Source: Macrostomum hystrix (taxonomy: Eukaryota > Platyhelminthes > Macrostomidae). Taken from it: DNA of 64,000 nt. The stretch lies in NCBI GenBank assembly GCA_950097015.1, contig CATNEN010000038.1, positions 34,372,501 to 34,436,500 of the forward strand, in the 5' to 3' direction. The notes beneath the pieces were generated by a model. It was not told the DNA's origin. It worked only from the letters and a program-made list of their open reading frames with translations, and did not search any database. Position 1 is the stretch's first letter. The number at the start of each line of letters is the position of its first letter. Positions 58,401 to 64,000 of the stretch are shown one piece after another. Both the position numbers and the translations under genes were made by a program.

Positions 58401-61400
58401 ACTGAGATGGGTGTGACAGCCTTCAAAGTGTCACTACTGAGATGGGTGTGACGGCCTTCAAAGTGTCACTACTGAGATGGGTGTGACGGCCTTCAAAATG
58501 TCATTACTGAGATGGGTGTGACGGCCTTCGAAATGTCACTACTGAGATGGGTGTGACGGCCTTCGAAATGTCACTACTGAGATGGGTGTGACAGCCTTCA
58601 AAGTGTCACTACTGAGATGGGTGTGACGGCCTTCAAAGTGTCACTACTGAGATGGGTGTGACAGCCTTCAAAGTGTCACTACTGAGATGGGTGTGACGGC
58701 CTTCAAAGTGTCACTACTGAGATGGGTGTGACGGCCTTCAAAGTGTCACTACTGAGATGGGTGTGACGGCCTTCAAAGTGTCACTACTGAGATGGGTGTG
58801 ACAGCCTTCAAAAGTTTCGCACCTTCTCCGGCAGCCTCGGCGGCTGTCAGCAGTTGCCTGCAGATCTCGGTGTCGCCCTCGGAGCAGGCCAGGTGCAGGG
58901 CGGTCTGGCCGCGAGTCTCACCGAGGTCCAGGTAGTCCCGCTCACCCTGATCCGACTCAGCGATGGTGGATGCCAACAGTAATAGGCGAACAGAGCCGGC
59001 CTCGCGATGCGCGCAGGCCAGGTGAAGTGGAGTCATATCTTCGTTGTCCGTGATCTGCAGGTTGCAAACAGTAGGAGGGAAAGCAATGGTTAATAATAGT
59101 AAAAAAATAACAACAGTACCAATCTCACATTATTTGGTGACACTAGACCCATAATAGACTAGTCACATTATTTGTAACTTTTGGTGACAAGTTACAAATG
59201 GGCAGACGCAGGGGTGGCGGAAGGAGGGGCGGAAGGAGTGGCGGAAGGAGTGGCGAAAGGAGGGGCGGAAGGAGGGGCGGAAGGAGTGGCGGAAGGAGGG
59301 GCGGAAGGAGGGGCGGAAAGGAGGGGCGGAAAGGAGGGGCGGAAGGAGGGGCGGAAGGAGTGGCGGAAGAAGTGGCGGAAGGGGGGCGGAAGGGGGGCGG
59401 AAGGAGGGCGGAATGGGGGCGAAAGGAAGGAGGGGCGGAAAGGCAGTCGGGTGGCTGAGCACAAAAGAGGAAACCAATGGTCTCACCCGCCAGATGGGCT
59501 GTGAGAAGGCAAAGGCTGAGCCGCCACGCCGCACAGGATTGTCCCGGCGCAGTTTGAGCTCATAGTTGAGCAGCAGTCTGGCCGCCACCAAGTTGCCATT
59601 CATAGCTGCATAGTGCAACGGAGTGCATCCGTAGAAGTCGCGCCTGGTGAAATCCGCCCCGGCCTTCAGCAGGCAGCTGACGGCATCGTTATCATCCTGC
59701 GGTTAGTGAACAAGGATTTTAGGTATGAAATAATAATTTTGTTAGGTTATTTAAACGCATGAAATGCTTTTTACTCACATTCGGGTGGAGCTCCAACGCG
59801 TCAGCTGCCTTTTCTGGCGATAAACTCTCGCTCTAAAAATAAAACAAAAATTTATCAACCCTCATAAAGAATACTTGGGCAAAGGCAGAGAGACAATCTG
59901 TCAGATAAACCATTGTAATCAACTTTCGACAACGTACAATATATTGAAACTGACTTAATTTAGTAAAACAAAACGTCCGGCTTGAACTTAATTTTTCTAA
60001 GAAGTAATTACGACTAATTTAATATTTTAACTAAACTAGACAAAATAAAATAGTTTTCTTTCTGCTCCAAAGGTTCGAAGTGACAGTGCATCATTACAGA
60101 AGGTTAAGAATCAACATACGAGTAGTTTTTAAGCCAATCTTTTGGTTAAACCAGTACGTATTTTCAGTTCTGATTACACAATAACAAATAATATAGCAGC
60201 GGGTTTTGCACAAAATAAGGTTCACAGTTAGTTAGGTCGGAAAATTTTCAAGGAAACATCAACTAGAGAGCATGAATTAATATATAATTGTAAGGCTCAG
60301 TGAAGTCTTTGTACACACAAATGAAGGCGAGGGTGAAAATAGAATTAATTGATCATATTTCTTAATGAAATACTCATCGATGAGCTGTCTACCGAAGCCA
60401 GTGTTGCGATCGAGCTCTGACTGCCAACACTTTGAGTTGACTGCTTTGAGCGCTGAAAATTGTCATTGAACTCAATTAGCCGAAGCAATCAAGTATAGCT
60501 GTTACCCATACCAACCAAAGATAAAGGAAATGTGAAATTCAATAAAAAATGGAAACTTGAGTCGAATTTAAATAGATTTATGATGAAATTCGGGAAAGAA
60601 TAAACAGTTGTGATACTGAGAGATATCTCAGCAGCACACGAGGTTAGTGTAAATGACATGAGATGAGATTAAGCTAATACCATATCCATAACGATATTAG
60701 ATAATTAGATGAGATGAGATGAGATGAAATGAGATGAGATAAGATGAGATGAGATAAGATGGGATGAGATGAGATTAGATGAGATGAGATTATATGATAT
60801 GAGATGAGATGAGATGAAATGAGATGAGATTAGCTGAGATGAAATGAAATAAAATGAGATGAGATGAGATAAGATGCGATGAGATGAGAGTAGATGAGAT
60901 GAGATTAGATGAGATGAGATGAGATAAGATGAGATGAGATGAGATGAAATGAAATAAAATGAGATGAGATGAGATAAGATGCGATGAGATGAGAGTAGAT
61001 GAGATGAGATTAGATGAGATGAGATGAGATAAGATGAGATGAGATGAGATGAAATGAAATAAAATGAGATGAGATGAGATAAGATGAGATGAGATTAGAT
61101 GAGATGAGATGAGATGAGATAAGATGAGATGAGATGAGATGAGATTTGATAATACTTTACGAAATGACTGATATGAGATAAGAGGAGAACAGATGAATTG
61201 AGATGAAATTTAGATGTGAGCGCTGTGACTCGAGTTAACTAAGGTGATGCAAAATGAGAAGCCAGTTACGGTGAGCCGAGATGAGATAAGATAAGGCGAG
61301 AAAATAATCATCCGATTGCCTCTCGGCAGCGCTGTGAAAAAAAGTAATAAATTATATACATTATTTACACAGCTAATCGGGTTTAGCATTCATACTGTTT

Positions 61401-63385
61401 ACACCAGCATAGCAGCATAGCAACAACTAGCAACTATTCGGTATAGCACCAAAACATTATGCATGTGGGAGAGAAATAAAAAGAGGGAGGAAATCTAGTG
61501 CCATCGTTTGTACTTTTAGTTCTGCAGCACACCATAAAACTTATACTAAGTACAGTCGATGCCATGAATAGATTCGGTCAAGGCTGGCGATTGTAGCCCT
61601 TTGGACAAAAAACTTGCAAAAAACCTCCTGTAACGTAATGCCAGGCACTAAAACAAATGACTATAAGTTCATATTGGATTGAGGACAGCACAGATTGGAT
61701 TGAGGACAGCACAGATTGGATGGAGGATAGCACGGATTAGATGGAGGACAGCACTGATTGGATTGAGGACAGCACTGATTGGATGGAGGACAGCACTGAT
61801 TGGATGGAGGACAGCACTGATTGGATTGAGGACAGCACTGATTGGATTGAGGACAGCACTGATTGGATGGAGGACAGCACTGATTGGATGGAGGACAGCA
61901 CTGATTGGATTGAGGACAGCACTGATTGGATGGAGGACAGCACAGATTGGATGGAGGACAGCACTGATTGGATGGAGGACAGCACTGATTGGATTGAGGA
62001 CAGCACTGATTGGATTGAGGACAGCACTGATTGGATGGAGGACAGCACTGATTGGATGGAGGACAGCACTGATTGGATGGAGGACAGCACTGATTGGATG
62101 GAGGACAGCACTGATTGGATGGAGGACAGCACTGATTGGATGGAGGACAGTACAGATTGGATAGAGGACAGCACTGATTGGATTGAGGACAGCACTGATT
62201 GGATTGAGGACAGCACTGATTGGATGGAGGACAGTACAGATTGGATAGAGGACAGCACAGATTGGATAGAGGACAGTACAGATTGGATGGAGGACAGTAC
62301 AGGTTGGATAGAGGACAGTACAGGTTGGATAGAGGACAGTACAGGTTGGATAGAGGACAGTACAGGTTGGATAGAGGACAGCACAGATTGGATAGAGGAC
62401 AGCACAGATTGGATTGAGGACAGCACAGATTGGATTGAGGACAGCACAGATTGGATTGAGGACAGCACTGATTGGATGGAGGACAGCACTGATTGGATGG
62501 AGGACAGTACTTCTTTCCATAGACCACTTGACTACTGGGTCCAATTTACATTCGCTAACACCTCTAGATTTCGTCTAGATCTGCCACTGCCACCGCATCC
62601 TCTCCCTAGGCACTCACTGCCATCGCAGCTTTGGTCCGGCTTCGCCTGTACTTGGCGGCCAGATGCAGGGGCGTCATAAAGTCCGCATTCTCAGCGTCAA
62701 CTTGGGCACCGCGCATCATCAGCAGCTCGCAGGCGTCACTGTGGTTGTTCCTCGCCGCGTAGTGCAAAAGGGTGAAGCCATCAGCGTCGCGTTTTCCCAC
62801 TAGGCCGTGGCGCCGGCTCGCGCAGACAGCGCCTCCACCAGCGATGTCGGACGATGAAGCGCCGGCGCCGGCTGGCATTGGCATCGAAGCGGCATCGAAA
62901 GTGCCAGACTGTGGCGGACCAAGAAGGCTGTGCAGTTCGGCTGTGCGACCATCTTTGGTGGCCTTTGAATTTAGCAATGTAGGGTGAAGATGGAAGGAAT
63001 TACCAACGCTTGTCAAAAAAGGTTTTCTAAACCAGTTTAAAGTCTATCTAAGCCTGGGGCAGCAGTTGTAATAATCCGAATTAAGTCCCACATCAAGCAG
63101 CTGATGAAATGTCGCGTGATGCCCTCTAGCTCGCTGCGGTTTCGGCGCCTCCTGGGAGGCCGCCTCCGGCTCCTCTATTGAAGAGGTGAATTGCACCAGC
63201 TGCGGTGCTGTTGGTGGGATTAGCGGCGGCGACGGCAGAGACCTTCTTGATTCTGACTCCTGGTCGGCATCTGATTGTGACGGCTCCACATTGTCAACTT
63301 GAATGCAGGGTCCGGTTGGCATTTCGTTTTGGACATTTTCATCTTCAAGATGGATTTTAGTGTTGATCAGTTTGGATTTAGATAT
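43410..63385 (-). CDS. TRPA1: TRPA1-type cation channel, about 18 exons
   Basis: Exons in order of transcription: about 63385-63092, 62962-62618, 59832-59779, 59696-59487, 59054-58823, 58090-57983, 54497-54368, 52454-52209, 51879-51764, 49778-49465, 49018-48728, 47581-47205, 46321-46000, 45317-45186, 45017-44697, 44388-44242, 44171-43872, 43523-43410. From 62962 on all phases agree and give 1252 codons plus stop. The N-terminal half is a long ankyrin array (TPLHLAAK, TPLHYAAMNG, TALHLACSEG, TPLHLAAR, TPMHLAAQAG, TALDCAASKG). It is followed by TPLRKLIRKMP, HPLMIMVKNKREDLLLHP, TM1 YYLNLLLYVIFL, TM2 ending LFLLKE, IGQVFMNRLKYLNLENLMDW into TM3, WQWNVGAFGILV (TM4), TM5, pore MMIGEFEYTSIF, TM6 and IMNLLVGLAVDDIKAVQEQ. 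The tail is SLKRLAMQVELALEVE plus a coiled coil ending RQLVEL. This is the classic TRPA1 order; the channel senses chemicals, heat or reactive oxygen in sensory cells. The first exon and the true start codon are uncertain; ATG at 63322 is the first clear one in frame. Confidence 0.92.
43605..43860. repeat. 29-31 bp minisatellite in last TRPA1 intron
   Basis: About eight copies of a unit containing ctttgatcagccgccgcacc and ctctcagtc. In transcription direction it starts about 12 bp after the donor at 43871. Confidence 0.9.
44582..44660. repeat. 16 bp minisatellite in TRPA1 intron
   Basis: Five copies of tgtgtcagctggcagt, starting about 40 bp downstream of the donor at 44696. Confidence 0.9.
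45405..45965. repeat. 40 bp minisatellite in TRPA1 intron
   Basis: About 14 copies of a 40 bp unit containing ctgtctgtgaggggttggag and tgcgctgggg. It begins about 35 bp downstream of the donor at 45999 (minus strand). The TPHRQPPQPPAHSNPS frames are artefacts. Confidence 0.93.
46460..47180. repeat. 19 bp minisatellite in TRPA1 intron
   Basis: About 36 copies of ggggatcaatggaagggac, nearly identical over 570 bp and more varied toward the left end (46460-46600). It begins about 25 bp downstream of the donor at 47204. The homogeneity gradient points to recent expansion at the donor-proximal side. Confidence 0.95.
47905..48605. repeat. about 26 bp AT-rich minisatellite in TRPA1 intron
   Basis: About 26 copies built on ataaatcccctaaaatccca, with aaattaaaaattcccctag and agaattcacaaataccct sub-types. 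It starts about 120 bp downstream of the donor at 48727. Confidence 0.9.
49072..49350. repeat. 28 bp minisatellite, copy set 1
   Basis: Ten near-identical copies of a 28 bp unit containing cctgtgacccactgatccca and gttcctca. On the transcribed (minus) strand each copy carries cacaggtgagg. It lies in the intron after the exon at 49778-49465. Confidence 0.95.
49786..49838 (-). mobile_element. family B SINE 3' end next to a TRPA1 splice acceptor
   Basis: aataataattgcaggagg, tgggcaatggcacatcattt and agtgacacta match the 3' part of the family B element at 12690-12760. On the minus strand the ATT-rich tail runs straight into the acceptor atcag/gccg at 49779-49780. Confidence 0.7.
49838..51757. repeat. 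28 bp minisatellite, copy set 2 (inverted relative to set 1)
   Basis: About 68 copies of the reverse complement of the 49072-49350 unit (aggtgaggaactgggatcag and tgggtcac). Variants (agttagacac, agtaagacac, agtgggacgc, gaattgggatcaat) recur in blocks at multiples of 28 bp, for example at about 50450 and 50702 (252 bp apart). Its right end lies about 6 bp from the donor of the 51879-51764 exon. Confidence 0.95.
52080..52195. repeat. short repeat in TRPA1 intron
   Basis: Four copies, some partial, of a 25-35 bp unit containing gaagattctcaatctgagca, starting about 15 bp downstream of the donor at 52208. Confidence 0.85.
52555..54340. repeat. 20 bp minisatellite (plus related 26 bp units) in TRPA1 intron
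   Basis: From about 52850 to 54330, some 72 copies of tgtgtgtcagatatggggtt or ...gggatt/gggata. From 52555 to 52850 the related unit is 26 bp (gggataatgggatttgtgtc and aaatat). A block with a gataatggga insertion recurs at about 53410 and 53700. The donor-proximal end is about 25 bp from 54367. All three plus-strand frames are open for over 1 kb because the period is 20. Confidence 0.95.
54795..54935 (+). mobile_element. internally deleted family A SINE in TRPA1 intron
   Basis: Intact tRNA-like head (tgtagcctagtgatcagagt, B-box ggttcaattctc) joined directly to the 3' end of the family (gagctgcggctgtgctcttg, ctgacccaattggggtaggt). The middle body is missing. Confidence 0.8.
54936..55740. other. 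intron sequence without features
   Basis: AT-rich part of the 3.5 kb TRPA1 intron 54498-57982; nothing recognised. Confidence 0.45.
55740..56705. repeat. 24 bp minisatellite in TRPA1 intron
   Basis: About 40 copies of a 24 bp unit containing ctcttgctacgattctgatt, with gtga/atga and cgatt/agatt variants. Period 24 keeps frames open (KSHNQNRS on minus), which explains the 380-codon frame. The splice phases of flanking TRPA1 exons join without it. Confidence 0.95.
57165..57440. repeat. about 56 bp minisatellite in TRPA1 intron
   Basis: Five copies of a unit containing ggttggctgcgagggatcga and aaacggagggaggtgggtga. Confidence 0.88.
58195..58815. repeat. 35 bp minisatellite in TRPA1 intron
   Basis: About 18 copies of a unit containing tgtgacggccttcaaagtgt and cactactgagatggg. 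On the transcribed strand it begins about 6-8 bp after the donor at 58822, so the intron's first bases are already repeat. Confidence 0.95.
59085..59155 (-). mobile_element. family B SINE 3' end upstream of a TRPA1 acceptor
   Basis: aataatagtaaaaaaataac then cacattatttggtgacacta match the family B 3' region and tail. It lies about 30 bp upstream (in transcription direction) of the acceptor at 59055-59056. Confidence 0.6.
59205..59455. repeat. 12 bp GGGGCGGAAGGA-type repeat in TRPA1 intron
   Basis: About 20 copies of ggcggaaggagg or ggcggaaggagt, starting about 30 bp downstream of the donor at 59486. The strand is strongly purine-rich. Confidence 0.92.
59833..60660. other. intron sequence without features
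   Basis: AT-rich acceptor-proximal part of the 2.8 kb TRPA1 intron 59833-62617; nothing recognised. Confidence 0.45.
60665..61150. repeat. (GAGAT)n microsatellite in TRPA1 intron
   Basis: A long run of gagat pentamers with taagat, tagat and aaat interruptions. A block of about 120 bp (including aaataaaatgagatgagat) recurs about three times. Confidence 0.93.
61670..62512. repeat. 21 bp minisatellite in TRPA1 intron
   Basis: About 40 copies of gaggacagcactgattggatg or gattgattg variants, with agtacaggt and agcacag sub-types in blocks. It starts about 105 bp downstream of the donor at 62617. Period 21 keeps several frames open on both strands. Confidence 0.95.
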
Positions 63386-64000
63386 CTAAAAAGCTCGATA
63401 AAAGCAGCATAAGACAAAATAGAACCAACCATTTTCTTCCATCATAGTGTCAGCACAGTCACCAAGTGGTGTATAACTACATTGAGAATGAGACATGCTG
63501 AAGTAGCATATGCATCTGCAAAAAAAAAATAGCCTGTTATTTTATTCATTTAATGCTATTTATTAGAAATTTGTAAATGTATTTTTATTTTTAAAAACTA
63601 GTTTATTCATTTAACTATGTTTTTTATTGATAAGTAAAAAATAGTATATTATCCCAATATTAGGGAGAGAAAAAACTGATGGTAAAATAAATTAACCAAA
63701 ACAAACAAGCAGAGAATGCTTAATATGACGTTATACATAGAACACTTTAGACATATATTATTTACACATACATAACTCATAAACAAGAAATATTTACATT
63801 AAGGCAAGACTACTACCTAAAATAATTTTATGAATAAAAAAATTACTCATACTTTCTTTAAAAAGTAGTTAAAAGTGATTTAAATGCTAAATAAAATAAT
63901 GCAAATGAATAGAGGCTTCGCATATTATTTTCTAAACAAAAATTTGGAGTGCAAAAGCAGCTGATTTATTTTAGAAGCTTGGGAACTTGTCTTTAAAAGA
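63386..64000. promoter_or_regulatory. upstream region of TRPA1
   Basis: AT-rich. A minus-strand ATG near 63498 opens a short frame (MSHSQCSYTPLGDCADTM) with a possible donor, but its phase does not fit the acceptor at 63386. It may be a 5' UTR exon or an alternative start. No core promoter can be placed. Confidence 0.35.

Noticed and set aside
61669-62679. Long frames on both strands (EDSTDWM, CPPSNQC, SSIQSVL)
   Set aside because: 21 bp minisatellite open in several frames on both strands; it lies within a TRPA1 intron.

Overview
The window is metazoan nuclear DNA. Every confident gene is split by GT-AG introns, the families are animal families (a Cys-loop receptor, a class A GPCR, a fibrinogen-domain protein, a CCAR1/2 homologue, TRPA1, a caspase), and tRNA-derived SINEs are scattered through it. 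Exons are GC-rich and spacers AT-rich. A very large share of the window is tandem repeat. A repeat-rich lophotrochozoan such as a free-living flatworm would fit, but that is a guess.

Layout. 1-4560 (+): last exons of an AAK1/BMP2K (NAK family) kinase; the kinase domain lies off the left edge. 7206-8495 (-): a short Cys-loop receptor with two membrane segments. 10155-10577 (+): a small secreted repeat protein. 11709-15952 (+): a 1062-residue protein with three blocks of ankyrin repeats and a C-terminal caspase domain, the most unusual gene here. 16440-19563: a 3.1 kb satellite with a 20 bp unit. 20228-22354 (-): a secreted fibrinogen-related protein. 24081-25758 (+): a divergent class A GPCR. 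28760-32027: a gene-poor AT-rich stretch. 32028-38125 (+): a six-exon CCAR1/CCAR2 homologue. 39318-43155: two large satellites. 43410-63385 (-): a TRPA1 channel gene with about 18 exons. I rebuilt its exons from splice phase; all 17 exons from 62962 to 43410 join in frame (1252 codons plus stop).

Two architectural themes stand out. First, nearly every long intron has its own private minisatellite, and these arrays mostly begin within about 5-120 bp downstream of the 5' splice site instead of being spread along the intron. One TRPA1 exon is flanked by arrays of the same 28 bp unit in opposite orientations. Second, at least two SINE families interact with gene structure: one has seeded an 18 bp minisatellite from its 5' tRNA-like end, and tails of the other lie just upstream of two TRPA1 3' splice sites.

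The genes show no operon-like co-function. They are neighbours on a chromosome: endocytic kinase, receptors, apoptosis-type protease, transcription/apoptosis regulator, sensory channel. Exon limits come from reading splice consensus and phase by eye; there is no transcript evidence. Family calls rest on motifs recalled from the families, not on a database search.
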